DNA from: Ottowia flava
Lineage (GTDB): Bacteria > Pseudomonadota > Gammaproteobacteria > Burkholderiales > Burkholderiaceae_C
Assembly (NCBI RefSeq): GCF_008017535.1
Contig: NZ_VRUA01000008.1
Coordinates: 62,001 to 126,000 of the forward strand
DNA length: 64,000 nt
Direction: 5' to 3'
The position numbers were made by a program, and so were the translations under genes. The notes beneath the pieces were generated by a model. That model saw only the letters and a program-made list of their open reading frames with translations. It ran no database searches and was not told the origin of the DNA. Below are positions 44,632 through 53,920 of the stretch, piece by piece (the stretch's first letter is position 1; the number at the start of each line of letters is the position of its first letter).

Positions 44632-45455
44632 TAAGTCGCGCGCACGATTTCGGGGCCGTATTGCAGAGCGAAGGGCGCGAGCCAGCGGCGCAGGTCCGCG
44701 TAGGCGGTTTCGACCGCGGCCGGTTCGCCCTTGACGCCCAGGTCGATGTGGGCGCCGTACTCGGGGTGATCCACGCTCGGCAGGCTGAACACCTTGACGC
44801 CCGGATGCGCGGCTTCGACCCGTTCCATCACCGGGGTCAGCGTGCCTTCCATCGCGCCCAGCACGATCACGGACTTTTCGACCCAGGCGTTCTGGCGAAA
44901 GCACTGCGACCAGTCGGTATCCAGTGCCCAGGCCATCATGGGCCATGCCATCACCGGGAAGCCCGGTGCAAAATAGATAGCTGCCCGCGCAGGTGTATCT
45001 AGGGCAAAACCGGGAATCTTGTTGTAAACGTTGGGCATCAGGCGCGCCCCTTCGGGGAACATGCCCATGTTCAGCCGGTGCAGGTTGTCCGGCCGGTCGG
45101 GCTCGTAGGGCAGGCCCTTTTCACGCGCAGTGTCGGCGATGCGCTCCTGGATCAGGCGCTTGGCCTCGGGGTGCAGCACCAGCGGCCGCCCGAACGCCGC
45201 CGCCGCGCACTGGCGGGTGTGGTCGTCCGGCGTCGCGCCGATGCCGCCGGTGCAAAACACCACGTCGCCCGAAGCGATGGCCCGCCGCAGGGTGGCGGTG
45301 ATGCGCGCCGGATCGTCCCCCACGTACTCGGCCCACGCCAGTTGCAGGCCGCGCTCGCCGAGCAGTTGCACGAAGTACGGTAGATGCTTGTCGGCGCGCT
45401 TGCCGGAGAGGATTTCGTCACCGATGACGATCAGGCCGAAGGCAGGGCAATTCAT
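44631..45455 (-). CDS. molybdopterin-binding (MoCF/CinA-like) domain protein
   Basis: 274 aa with the MoaB/Mog/CinA N-terminal fold: [20 protein letters not shown] at the start and [18 protein letters not shown] with the ligand-binding loop. It lacks the C-terminal CinA amidase domain. The ATG at 45455 matches the usual family start. A repeat copy lies in frame at 44970-45016 ([13 protein letters not shown]). Such proteins are annotated as competence/damage-inducible A-like, but the reaction is not established. Confidence 0.85.
   Translation of the reverse strand: MNCPAFGLIVIGDEILSGKRADKHLPYFVQLLGERGLQLAWAEYVGDDPARITATLRRAIASGDVVFCTGGIGATPDDHTRQCAAAAFGRPLVLHPEAKRLIQERIADTAREKGLPYEPDRPDNLHRLNMGMFPEGARLMPNVYNKIPGFALDTPARAAIYFAPGFPVMAWPMMAWALDTDWSQCFRQNAWVEKSVIVLGAMEGTLTPVMERVEAAHPGVKVFSLPSVDHPEYGAHIDLGVKGEPAAVETAYADLRRWLAPFALQYGPEIVRAT
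44970..45016 (+). repeat. dispersed 55-bp repeat, in frame inside a gene
   Basis: Copy of the repeat described at 26349 (GATAGCTGCCCGCGCAGG, then TCTAGGGCAAAAC), lying inside the MoCF-like gene and read on its antisense strand. Confidence 0.7.
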
Positions 45456-45677
45456 GGGTTTTGTGTGAAAACACAGCGAAGGAGGCTTTCTCAACATTCG
45501 CCCTCTGATGGGCGCGTCTGCCGCATTGGCCGCTGTAAACATGAAACATGGGCAGATATCACCTTTGACTGTCAATCAATCGACTCAGGGAGCCTACATG
45601 TCAAGAGACAGCCACCATCGTACGGTCAGCGGATCGCCTTGGCTGCTGCGTTTGACCGCGCCCGATCCTGACCCCGC

Positions 45678-46547
45678 TTACAAGGCGGGCGGCGGCAGAG
45701 TCGGCGGGGCTGCCTCTTCGGTACCGCCAGCCTCCACCAAAGGCCGCTCGCCCTGCCCTGCCCGCTGCGCCTGCAGCGCTGCCAGGCAATAGTGGGCGAA
45801 CCAGAGCGACGAGAAGATGAACACCAAGGTGTAGATCCAGATCGCCACCGGGATCAGCAGCGCGAAGGCCACCGCAAACAGCGCAAACGACGCCCACACC
45901 ACCCCCGGCGCGGCGCCCAGGTAGCCGCAGACCACGCCGATGGCCAGCAGCCGGGTGCGGTGATTCTTCATCAGCGTGCGGCGCTCTTCGGGGCTGGCGT
46001 GCTCGCTCAGCGCATCAAAGCTCATCACGCGGTAGGTGAGCCAACCCCAAATCAATGGCGGCAGCAGCAGGATCAACGGCGGCACCAGCCACAGCGGCAC
46101 CGACACCAGCAGCGCGACCAGCGCCACCGCCGTGCTGCCCAGGGACCAGGCGACCGCCGCAACAAACGAGCCCGTGCCACGCCGCGCCAGATCGGGAAAG
46201 CGCCGCGCCGTCACCAGCTTGAGCACGGCCGGTGTCAGCATCAGCGCCACCAGCAGCAGCGCGCCCACCACGATCAGCGGCGTGGCCAGCAGCACCAGCA
46301 GGACCGGCGCCAGCACTTCGCGCAGGGCATGGGCGCCGAGCGTGTCGAGCCAGCCCGTCAGCGTGCCCATCACGGAAGATCCGTCCAGCCACTGGTTGAG
46401 CGCCGCCAGCCACGGCGTCCAGAAAAAGTAGCCCAGCACGCCCACCAGAATCAGCATCACCGCCAGCGGCAGCAGCGACAGCGCGATCACCCGCGGGTTA
46501 AGGCAGTACGCGGCGGCGCGCCAGAACGAATCGAGCACCAGTTTCAT
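45678..46547 (-). CDS. EI24-domain membrane protein (CysZ-like)
   Basis: 289 aa with about six predicted membrane helices and the EI24/CysZ region; a short repeat-like Pro/Ala tail ends the protein. CysZ relatives import sulfate, but this subgroup is not characterised. ATG at 46547. It is divergent from the MATE gene, with 132 bases between. Confidence 0.8.
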   Translation of the reverse strand: MKLVLDSFWRAAAYCLNPRVIALSLLPLAVMLILVGVLGYFFWTPWLAALNQWLDGSSVMGTLTGWLDTLGAHALREVLAPVLLVLLATPLIVVGALLLVALMLTPAVLKLVTARRFPDLARRGTGSFVAAVAWSLGSTAVALVALLVSVPLWLVPPLILLLPPLIWGWLTYRVMSFDALSEHASPEERRTLMKNHRTRLLAIGVVCGYLGAAPGVVWASFALFAVAFALLIPVAIWIYTLVFIFSSLWFAHYCLAALQAQRAGQGERPLVEAGGTEEAAPPTLPPPAL

Positions 46548-46679
46548 AGTTGGACAGCATAAACGGGCGCCGCGCCGTGCACATGGCGCCGTGCGCCCAC
46601 GCCGGTCCGGCCGGGCGCCGACGCTCGCTGTCGGACTGGGCTGGCACCGCCCGCCCGCGCGGCTGCGCACAATGCGCGG

Positions 46680-48062
46680 ATGCCCGATGAACCCCAGCCG
46701 GTATCCCCGCCGTCGACCGTCCCTGCGCGCCCATCGCCGGTGCGCGACCTGACGCAAGGGCCCATCGCTTCCACCCTGCTCGTTTTTTCCCTGCCGATCC
46801 TGGGCGGCAACGTGCTGCAGTCGCTTAACGGCTCGGTCAATGCGGTGTGGGTCGGCCGCCACCTGGGCGAGGCGGCGCTGACGGCCACGGCCAACGCCAA
46901 CAACGTGATGTTTGCGTTGATCGGGCTGATCTTCGGCATTGGCATGGCGGCCACGATCCTGGTTGCCCAGGCCATGGGCGCCCACAACCTGGCGCAGGCC
47001 AAGCGCGTGATGGGCACCAGCGCCACGGTGTTCGGCCTGGCGTCGGTGGCCATGGCGGCGGTGGGCTGGCTGCTGTCGCGCCGCATCCTGCACTGGATGG
47101 GTACGCCCGAAAACGCGCTCGACCTGGCCGAAGCCTACCTGCGCGTGATCTTCCTCGCCATCCCACTGCTCTACCTGTTCGCGTTCGTGCAGGCGGTGCT
47201 GCGCGGCGCGGGCGATTCGCGCACGCCGTTCATCTTCCTGGCGCTGGTCGTGGTGCTGGACATGGCGCTCAACCCGCTGTTCATCTTTGGCTGGGGGCCG
47301 GTGCCGGCGCTGGGCATCACCGGCTCGGCGGTGGCCACCTTCGTCGCCAACGCCATCAGCCTGGCCGCCCTGCTGCTGTGGCTGCGCAAACGCCACCATC
47401 CGCTGTGGATCGGGCGTGGCGAGCGCGCGCTGTTCCGCCCCGACATGGCGCTGGTGCGCACGCTGATCACCAAGGGCCTGCCCATGGGCGTGCAGATGGT
47501 GATGATCTCGATGGCGATGATCATGATGATCTCCATGGTCAACGCCTACGGCGTGGCGATGGCCTCGGCCTACGGCGCCGCGCTGCAGCTGTGGACCTAC
47601 GTGCAGATGCCGGCCATGGCCATCGGCGCGGCCTGCTCGACCATGGCGGCGCAGAACGTCGGCGCCGGACTGTGGCAGCGTGTGGACGCCACCGCCCGCG
47701 CTGGCGTGCTGTGCAACCTGCTGCTGACGGGTGCGATGGTGGCGGTGATGCTGCTGGCCGACCGCCACGTGCTCGGCTGGTTCCTGCCCGACGGCAGCCC
47801 GGCGCTGGAGAACGCGCGGCACCTCAACCGCATCGCCATCGGCTCCTTCATCTTCTTTGGCGTGACCTTCGTGCTGTCGGGCGTGGTGCGCTCAACCGGC
47901 GCCGTGGTGCCGCCGCTGATCATTCTGGCGGCCGCGATGTGGGGCATCCGCGTGCCGGTGGCGCGCTGGCTGCAGCCGCTGTGGGGCGCGGACGCGATCT
48001 GGTGGAGCTTTCCGATCAGCGCTGTGTGCGCCGCGCTGATGTCGCTGGCCTACTACGTCTAG
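46680..48062 (+). CDS. MATE-family efflux transporter
   Basis: Na+ or H+ driven multidrug/toxin exporter with about 12 predicted helices, 460 aa. MATE blocks are clear: PILGGNVLQSLNGSVNAVWVGR and QAVLRGAGDSRTPF. The frame stops at a TAG (48060-48062). The same frame then runs on for 54 codons (GGWRSARML onward) to a TGA at 48225-48227, as if a TGG had become TAG. All membrane helices lie before the stop, so the protein is probably still functional. Confidence 0.9.
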   Translation: MPDEPQPVSPPSTVPARPSPVRDLTQGPIASTLLVFSLPILGGNVLQSLNGSVNAVWVGRHLGEAALTATANANNVMFALIGLIFGIGMAATILVAQAMGAHNLAQAKRVMGTSATVFGLASVAMAAVGWLLSRRILHWMGTPENALDLAEAYLRVIFLAIPLLYLFAFVQAVLRGAGDSRTPFIFLALVVVLDMALNPLFIFGWGPVPALGITGSAVATFVANAISLAALLLWLRKRHHPLWIGRGERALFRPDMALVRTLITKGLPMGVQMVMISMAMIMMISMVNAYGVAMASAYGAALQLWTYVQMPAMAIGAACSTMAAQNVGAGLWQRVDATARAGVLCNLLLTGAMVAVMLLADRHVLGWFLPDGSPALENARHLNRIAIGSFIFFGVTFVLSGVVRSTGAVVPPLIILAAAMWGIRVPVARWLQPLWGADAIWWSFPISAVCAALMSLAYYV

Positions 48063-48227
48063 GGCGGTTGGCGCAGCGCGCGCATGCTGCCCGGTCAGGC
48101 GCCTTGCGTGGGCTGCCCGGCCGAAGTGGGCGGTCAGCCGCCGGCGCCGGTGGCCGCTGCGGTCACGCCAGGGACGACCGATTTGCCGTTGGATCTGGAC
48201 AGCGACGCGCAACCTGCGGCGGCGTGA
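48063..48227 (+). other. open frame continuing past the MATE stop
   Basis: In-frame continuation of the MATE gene after its TAG: begins GGWRSARMLPG and ends in a Pro/Ala/Asp-rich tail before TGA. Probably the former C-terminal tail, now untranslated. Confidence 0.5.
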
Positions 48228-48303
48228 CGGCGGAAGGCGTGGCCTGCGCGCGGCCAGCGCGCCGCATTGGGCGCCCGGGGGGCGGGCCTCACCCCGAAAT
48301 GGC

Positions 48304-48369
48304 AAATTCAAGACAAATCAGCCTCCAGCCCTAGAACCACCTGCGCGACCAGCTATCACAATCGTAGTA
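48304..48369 (-). repeat. dispersed 55-bp repeat
   Basis: Near-consensus minus-strand copy of the repeat described at 26349, between the convergent MATE and bestrophin-like genes. No gene is seen in 48228-48455. Confidence 0.85.
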
Positions 48370-48455
48370 ATTGTTGCCCACACCCCATCGCTTTGTCACC
48401 GTGGCCCACGCACTGCGCGCCATGGTTGCGGCCCCTGCCGTCACCGCGCGCCTGC

Positions 48456-49373
48456 TCAGCGCAGCACGTAGTCCACGGCCTGCGGCTCGGGCGTGCGCGG
48501 CGGCTCGTCGATCAGGCGCAGCAGGCTGGCTTCGATGCCGTGAGACAGCGCGTCCAGCGGCAAATCGTTCGGCTCGGTGCCAAACGGGTCTTCCAGCTCG
48601 GCGCCCACCGCCTCCAGCGCGAGGAAGGTGTAGGCCACGAAGCAGACCATGGCCGGCGTCATCCAGCCCAGCGTGTCCACCAGGCCGAAGGGCAGCAGCA
48701 GGCAGTACAGGTACACGCTGCGGTGAATGATCACGGTGTAGGTGAAGGGGATCGGCGTGCTGGCGATGCGCTCGCAACCGCCCAGCGCATCGGCCAACTG
48801 CGCCAGGCCGCGCTCAAACACCGGCACCACGGCGGGCGCGATCTGGCCGCGCTGCTGACGTTCGCCCACCCAGGCGTGCAGCTGCAGCAACAGGCGCGAC
48901 GTCGGCTGCGGCGCGCCGGCCAGCGCCCGGGCCTCGCCTTCGGGCAGGAACTGCGCGAGATCGCCCGCCGCATCACCGCCACGCAGCTGGTGCTTCAGCG
49001 CGTGGGAGAAGGCGCACAGACGGTGGATGAAGTCGCGTGCACCCGCCGGGTCGGCCGGCTGCGGCAGCGTCAGGGTCTGCGCGGCCAGCGTGCGCGAGGT
49101 GTTCAGCAACTCCCCCCACAGGCTGCGCGCTTCCCAGAACCGGGCGTAGGCCGTGCTGTTGCGAAAGCTGAGAAAGATCGCCAGCGTCAGGCCGATCAGC
49201 GAAAACGGCACGAAGGTCAGCGACACCTTCCAACTGAGCAACTGGCCGTGCACCACCGTGACCAGCACCGCGAGCAGCGTCACGCCCAGCAGGCGCGGCG
49301 CGATCGACGGCAAGACCGAACCGCGCAGCACGAACAGCAGCGGAAACCAGTGGAGCTTGGGGCGAACGATCAT
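48456..49373 (-). CDS. bestrophin-like membrane protein (UPF0187/YneE)
   Basis: 305 aa, family of pentameric anion channels. Typical segments are MIVRPKLHWFPLLFVLRGSV, SFRNSTAYARFWEAR and LEDPFGTEPNDLPL, the last matching the bestrophin acidic/neck region. ATG at 49373. Expected in the inner membrane. Confidence 0.88.
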   Translation of the reverse strand: MIVRPKLHWFPLLFVLRGSVLPSIAPRLLGVTLLAVLVTVVHGQLLSWKVSLTFVPFSLIGLTLAIFLSFRNSTAYARFWEARSLWGELLNTSRTLAAQTLTLPQPADPAGARDFIHRLCAFSHALKHQLRGGDAAGDLAQFLPEGEARALAGAPQPTSRLLLQLHAWVGERQQRGQIAPAVVPVFERGLAQLADALGGCERIASTPIPFTYTVIIHRSVYLYCLLLPFGLVDTLGWMTPAMVCFVAYTFLALEAVGAELEDPFGTEPNDLPLDALSHGIEASLLRLIDEPPRTPEPQAVDYVLR

Positions 49374-49435
49374 GCGACGCGGGTCAAGAAGAAGCAGACA
49401 CGGCTGACGGGTAGAGCGTCCCACGCCACACCCTG

Positions 49436-49500
49436 GGATTCAGAGAAAAACGACCTCTGGCCCTACAACCACCTGCGCAGGCAGCTATACCAATCATAGT
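49436..49500 (-). repeat. dispersed 55-bp repeat
   Basis: Very good minus-strand copy of the repeat described at 26349 (CCCTACAACCACCTGCGCAG, then GCAGCTATACC). Confidence 0.88.
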
Positions 49501-49572
49501 AGACCATTCAGGCTCGCGCGCCCCGGGACGTCGCCTGGGTCCGTCGGTGGCAGGCCCAGGTCGGCCTGCGGC

Positions 49573-49947
49573 TCACCAGAAGGCGTCGTCCGTGCGTGCC
49601 CGCACGCGCGCCAGCTGCGCCAGCGCCAACTGCCGCACCAGCGCTTCGGGCACGGCCCGCGTGTACCGTACCTGCAGAAAATTCGCCGTGGTCGGCCAGC
49701 CGGCCAGCGCCTGGCGATGGTCCGCTAGGACCGCCGCGGACGGCGCGAAGTTCAGATGCGCCCGGGTTGCGGCGAACGAGAAAAGAAAGCGCGGCTCCAC
49801 GAAAAACGGCACCTTCCATTTGATGCACTGCTGCGCCTGCGGCGCCACGTCCTGCAGGATGTGGTGTAGGGCGCGCAGGTGCGGCTGCGCCGCGCCGGGC
49901 GCTGCGGCGATGTACTCAGCGACCGAGTGGACCGGTAGGGCAGGCAC
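49573..49947 (-). CDS. DUF1801/YdhG-like protein
   Basis: 124 aa, cytoplasmic, YdhG-fold domain: VAEYIAAAPGAAQPHLRALH and CIKWKVPFFVEPRFLFSFAA are typical. Role unknown. GTG start at 49947. It follows the desaturase gene by 48 bases and may be the last gene of that operon. Confidence 0.75.
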   Translation of the reverse strand: MPALPVHSVAEYIAAAPGAAQPHLRALHHILQDVAPQAQQCIKWKVPFFVEPRFLFSFAATRAHLNFAPSAAVLADHRQALAGWPTTANFLQVRYTRAVPEALVRQLALAQLARVRARTDDAFW

Positions 49948-49995
49948 TGGGCTGTCTGGCGCGCTGGCGGCATCAGGGCGACGCCGCTGCGCACC

Positions 49996-51009
49996 TCAGG
50001 GTGTGTCGGTCTTGGGCGTGGCGCCAGCCGACCGTTCGGGCTGGCCGTAGTGCCCGCGCAGCAGCCGCTTCAGGCCCAGCCACTGCTGCGCCCAGAAGCC
50101 GCGCCCGTAGTCGCGCCCGGCGAGCACCTGGTCTTCGATGCCGGTGGGCTCGGTGCCGGGGCGCCAGTCGGCGCTGCGAAACAGCATGTCCCACCACGGG
50201 AACAGCACGCCGAAGTTGCCGCCGTAGGGCAGGCGCGCCACGGTACCGGGCTCGTGCCCCAGGCTGAGCGCGTGGTGGCGGCGGTGAAAGCTGGGGCTAA
50301 TCAGCAGGCGTTCGCCCACGCGGCCCCAATGCCAGCGCAAGTTGGCGTGCTGCAGGCTCTCCAGCAACTGGGTGACGGCGACCAGGGCGACGAACTGCGC
50401 CGGCGCGACGCCGATCAGGATGGCGACGACGACGAAGACCGTGTCGGTGATGACGGAGTCGAGCAGGTGGTTGCGGTTGTCGCTCCACATCGTCATCTGG
50501 CGCTGGCTGTGGTGCACGGCGTGCAACTGCCACCACCAGTGCCAGTGGTGCTGGGCGCTGTGCACCAGGTAGCCGATGAAGTCGAACACCACCAGGTAGA
50601 GGGCGAAGCTGACCCAGGCGTTGTCGGTCACGCCGGGCCAGATCTGGTCGATCTGCAGCGTGTGCAGACCGTGCGCGCGCAGCCAGCCGATGCCGTTCGT
50701 CAGCCATTCCTCGACGCTGAAGAACATCATCAGCTTGAACAGGCCCAGCTTGTGGAGCAGCGTGTAGAGCACGTCGATGAAGATGGCGTGCCGGTCGCGC
50801 ACCGGCTCGGCCGGCCACAGGCGCTGCAGCGGGCCGATGAGCAGCACCATCAGCACGATCTGGACCACGCCGACCAGCAGCCAGCCGGTGGCGGTGAAAC
50901 CGTCTTCCAGCAGGTTGCCCGAGCCGGCCCAGAAGGCGAAGGGCACGATCAGCGTCTCGAACACCCATTGCTGGGCGCTGGCGAAGGCGTCGGTGATGGT
51001 GGTCAGCAC
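49996..51009 (-). CDS. sterol desaturase/fatty acid hydroxylase family protein
   Basis: Integral-membrane di-iron oxygenase, 337 aa, with the eight-histidine motifs HSAQHH, HAVHHS and SFHRRHH among several membrane helices. Members hydroxylate or desaturate lipids. The GTG start at 51009 follows GGGGGAT, and only one base separates it from the stop of the deacetylase gene, so the two are translationally coupled. Confidence 0.9.
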   Translation of the reverse strand: MLTTITDAFASAQQWVFETLIVPFAFWAGSGNLLEDGFTATGWLLVGVVQIVLMVLLIGPLQRLWPAEPVRDRHAIFIDVLYTLLHKLGLFKLMMFFSVEEWLTNGIGWLRAHGLHTLQIDQIWPGVTDNAWVSFALYLVVFDFIGYLVHSAQHHWHWWWQLHAVHHSQRQMTMWSDNRNHLLDSVITDTVFVVVAILIGVAPAQFVALVAVTQLLESLQHANLRWHWGRVGERLLISPSFHRRHHALSLGHEPGTVARLPYGGNFGVLFPWWDMLFRSADWRPGTEPTGIEDQVLAGRDYGRGFWAQQWLGLKRLLRGHYGQPERSAGATPKTDTP

Positions 51010-51010
51010 A

Positions 51011-51817
51011 TCATCCCCCGTGCTGGGCGATCCATGCCTGGTACTTCGGGTGCTCGCGCAGCGTGCGAAAACAGAAGCCGCGCGCCTTCAGCCCGGTGAC
51101 CAGCGGCTCCAGCACCGCCGGGGCCCACGCGTCCTGGCGCGACCAGATGCCCAGGTGGGCCAGCAGGATGTCGCCCGCGCGGATGTCGGCCAGCGCTTTT
51201 TTGAGCAACGCCTCGTTCGGGTACTGCGCGCTGGGCAGCTCGTCACCCAGAAAGCCCGCCGGCGACCAGCCGACGTGCTGGTAGCCGCAGGCTTCGGCCG
51301 CCGCCAGCAGTTGGGGCGACGTCTTGCCGCCCGGCGCACGGAACAGCGGCAGCGGCTTCTTGCCGGTGACCGAAGCCAGCCGGTCGGCCGCCAGGGCGAT
51401 CTCTTCGCAGTACTGGCGTGCCGACCAGACCATGCGCTTGCCCGCCTGCGGTCCGGCCGAGGGCTCGATGCGAAAGCGCGGCTGACCGTCCTGCGCCTTG
51501 GCATCGCCGCGCCAGTACGCGTGTTGCCAGGTGTGCGATGCGAATTCGTGCCCTTCGGCGGCGCGCGCCTTCCACCATGGCGCCCAAGTCTTGCCCAGGC
51601 TGCCGTCGCCTTCCTTGGTGCGTTCGTTGGCGGCGAAAAAGGTCACGCGCACCTGCTGGCGCCGCAGCACGTCGGCCACCAGCGGGGCGACGCCCATGTG
51701 GCCGGTGTCGAACGTCAGGTACAGCGGCTTGTCGCAGGATTCAGAGGGTTTTAGCGCCTCAGCGCAAGCCCCACCTGCGCAGGCAGCTATCAACAAAATA
51801 GCAATCAGCGGTCGCAT
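51011..51817 (-). CDS. polysaccharide deacetylase (NodB) family protein
   Basis: 268 aa, signal peptide cut near residue 19. NodB motif 1 reads TFDTGH instead of the usual TFDDG, so one metal-ligand Asp is replaced; motif 2 SHTWQH and motif 3 RAPGGK are present. It may deacetylate an N-acetylated glycan, or its metal site may differ. The signal-peptide coding sequence contains a repeat copy. It follows the YVTN-type gene by 22 bases. Confidence 0.85.
   Translation of the reverse strand: MRPLIAILLIAACAGGACAEALKPSESCDKPLYLTFDTGHMGVAPLVADVLRRQQVRVTFFAANERTKEGDGSLGKTWAPWWKARAAEGHEFASHTWQHAYWRGDAKAQDGQPRFRIEPSAGPQAGKRMVWSARQYCEEIALAADRLASVTGKKPLPLFRAPGGKTSPQLLAAAEACGYQHVGWSPAGFLGDELPSAQYPNEALLKKALADIRAGDILLAHLGIWSRQDAWAPAVLEPLVTGLKARGFCFRTLREHPKYQAWIAQHGG
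51736..51803 (-). repeat. dispersed 55-bp repeat inside the deacetylase signal peptide
   Basis: Minus-strand copy of the repeat described at 26349 (CCCCACCTGCGCAGGCAGCT, then ATCAACAAAATAGC), read in frame as LIAACAGGACAEALKP. Confidence 0.8.
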
Positions 51818-51839
51818 GGCAACGCGGCGCGGTGGGCGC

Positions 51840-52943
51840 TCAGAACCGCCCGGCGTGGTCCAGCGTCCACACGCCGTGCGGCGACTTGCCGACCTTGACC
51901 TGGTGCACCACCTGGCGCTTGGCCACGTCGATCAGCGTCAGCTTGCCGGCCCAGCGCGAGCCGACCATGATCAGCGTGCCGTCGGCCGACACATCCATGC
52001 AGTCCGGGCCCGACGGGGCAGGCATGTTGGCCACCACCTGCATCTGCGTGTAGTCGATCTTGCTGATGGTGTTGGCCACGCGGTTGCTGACGTACACGTG
52101 GCGCCGGTCGCCCGCCGCGCGGAAGGCATGTGCGCCCTTGCCCGTGGGGATCTTGCCGACCAGCTCGGGCGCCTTGCCGCCGGCCACGTCGTACACCTCG
52201 ACCCCGGTGCCGCCGGTCAGGCCCAGCAGCAGACGCTGCCCGTCGGGCGTGCCGAACACGTCGGCCGGCAGCGAGCCGGTCTTGACGCGGTGCGTCAGCG
52301 TCTGGCTGGCCAGGTCGACGGCCACCAGTTCGTCGCTGTCCTGCATGCTGGCCCACACCGTGGTGCTGTGCGGATCGATCCACAAATGGCTGGGCGTGCG
52401 GCCGGTGGCGATGCGCTTGACGAGCGTGGGGTCGCTGCCGTCCCAGCGGTAGATGTCGATGTGGTTCAGCCGGTTGGCGGCGGTGACGAACCACTTCATG
52501 TCCGGCGAAAAACGCAGGTGGTAGGGGTCCAGGATGCCGCGCACCACGCGCTGCACTTCGGCGGTGCGCGGGTCGATGAAGGTCAGTGAATCGCTGCCCG
52601 CGTTGGCCACGATGACCGAGCGCTCGTCCGGCGTGAGGTACAGGTGGTGCGGCTCCTTACCGGTGGGAATGCGCTTGATCTCGACCCAGCGCTGCGAATC
52701 GATCACGCTGACGTTGCCATCGAGGGAATTGAGCACGAACACCGGCGCGCCGTGGCGCGGCGCGGGCGGCGTGATGGCGCCGGGGGCGATGGGGGTACGC
52801 GCGGGCACCGGAGCCTGCGCGACAGCGTGCTGCGTGAGCGCCCCCACGCCCGCCCCCAGACCGACCGAACCGGCCCATCCCAGCAAGCCACGGCGCGAAG
52901 GGTTGCCGGCGTCAGGTCGCGCCGAAGCGATTCGAGGGGTCAC
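51840..52943 (-). CDS. YVTN/YncE-type beta-propeller protein, Tat-exported
   Basis: 367 aa, N-terminal twin-arginine signal (SRRGLLGWAGSVGLGAGVGA), then repeated blades of the YVTN type (VFVLNSLDGNVSVIDSQ, LIMVGSRWAGKLTLIDVAK). Predicted periplasmic seven-bladed propeller; ligand unknown. GTG start at 52943. First gene of a likely operon with the deacetylase and desaturase. Confidence 0.85.
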   Translation of the reverse strand: MTPRIASARPDAGNPSRRGLLGWAGSVGLGAGVGALTQHAVAQAPVPARTPIAPGAITPPAPRHGAPVFVLNSLDGNVSVIDSQRWVEIKRIPTGKEPHHLYLTPDERSVIVANAGSDSLTFIDPRTAEVQRVVRGILDPYHLRFSPDMKWFVTAANRLNHIDIYRWDGSDPTLVKRIATGRTPSHLWIDPHSTTVWASMQDSDELVAVDLASQTLTHRVKTGSLPADVFGTPDGQRLLLGLTGGTGVEVYDVAGGKAPELVGKIPTGKGAHAFRAAGDRRHVYVSNRVANTISKIDYTQMQVVANMPAPSGPDCMDVSADGTLIMVGSRWAGKLTLIDVAKRQVVHQVKVGKSPHGVWTLDHAGRF

Positions 52944-53022
52944 AAGAGCACCGCAGAAGCTGGATCAACGAGAAAGTGTAGCCGTGGGCAGCGCCGCCGG
53001 GCTCTGTCTTAACATCCATCGC

Positions 53023-53844
53023 ATGGAAATGGTGGACATCGACGGCGTTTTTCTCGAAGTGCAACCCATCGCCGCCCCGCCCGGCAGCGATCCGGCGCTG
53101 GCGCCGCTGGTGTTCCTGCACGAAGGCCTGGGCTCGGTCGCCATGTGGCGCGACTGGCCGGCCAGCCTCTGCGCAGCCACTGGGCGCGCGGGTTGGCTGT
53201 ATTCGCGGCGCGGCTACGGCCAGTCCAGCCCGGTGCCGGACGTGCGTGGGCCATCGCGCGAAGGCGCGGACGGCCGCCGCAGCGGGCGGCTCTTGCCCGA
53301 CTACATGCACCGCGAGGCGCTGAACGTGCTGCCCCAGTTGCTGGCGCACCTGGGCTTGGCGCGGCCGGTGTTGATCGGCCATTCGGACGGCGCCACCATC
53401 GCCCTCATCCACGCCGCGCACCACCCCGTGGCCGCGTGTGTGGTGCAGGCACCGCACGTGATGGTGGAAGGCGTCTCGGTCCAATCCATCGCCGAAGCGC
53501 GCGACGCCTTCAGCACCACGCCGCTGCGCGAGCGCCTGGGCCGCTACCACGCCGACGTGGACGGCGCCTTCTGGCAATGGAACGACGTGTGGCTGAGCGA
53601 GGCCTTTCGCGCCTTCGACATCCGCGATGAGATCCGCGGCATCCGCGCACCGCTGCTGGCGATCCAGGGCCTGGATGACCAGTACGGCACGCTGGCGCAG
53701 ATCCACGACATCGGCCGGGCTGTGCCGCAGGCCGAGCTGCTGGAAGTGCCTGACTGCGGGCATTCGCCGTTCAAGGACCAGCCTGAGGTGGTGAACGCGG
53801 CGATCGCCGACTTTCTGCGCCGCAGAGTCCCGGCCGGCGTCTGA
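53023..53844 (+). CDS. alpha/beta hydrolase
   Basis: Cytoplasmic serine hydrolase, 273 aa. Triad candidates: Ser in GHSDGATIA, Asp in GLDDQYG and His in CGHSPFKD; the oxyanion segment LHEGLGS is also present. Substrate unknown. It is divergent from the propeller gene with an 80-base gap. ATG at 53023, with another ATG six bases later. Confidence 0.88.
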   Translation: MEMVDIDGVFLEVQPIAAPPGSDPALAPLVFLHEGLGSVAMWRDWPASLCAATGRAGWLYSRRGYGQSSPVPDVRGPSREGADGRRSGRLLPDYMHREALNVLPQLLAHLGLARPVLIGHSDGATIALIHAAHHPVAACVVQAPHVMVEGVSVQSIAEARDAFSTTPLRERLGRYHADVDGAFWQWNDVWLSEAFRAFDIRDEIRGIRAPLLAIQGLDDQYGTLAQIHDIGRAVPQAELLEVPDCGHSPFKDQPEVVNAAIADFLRRRVPAGV

Positions 53845-53920
53845 GCCGCCGTATCCCGGCCAGCGTCTGGACCGCCAGCGGCCCTCCGGCGTCAGCGTCG
53901 GCGCCGCGCGCTGCCTCCGC

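Noticed and set aside
45598-45792. Small frame of 64 codons with a good Shine-Dalgarno (AGGGAG) before its ATG
   Set aside because: It runs into the 3' end of the EI24 gene and the peptide is low-complexity; no support beyond the ribosome site.
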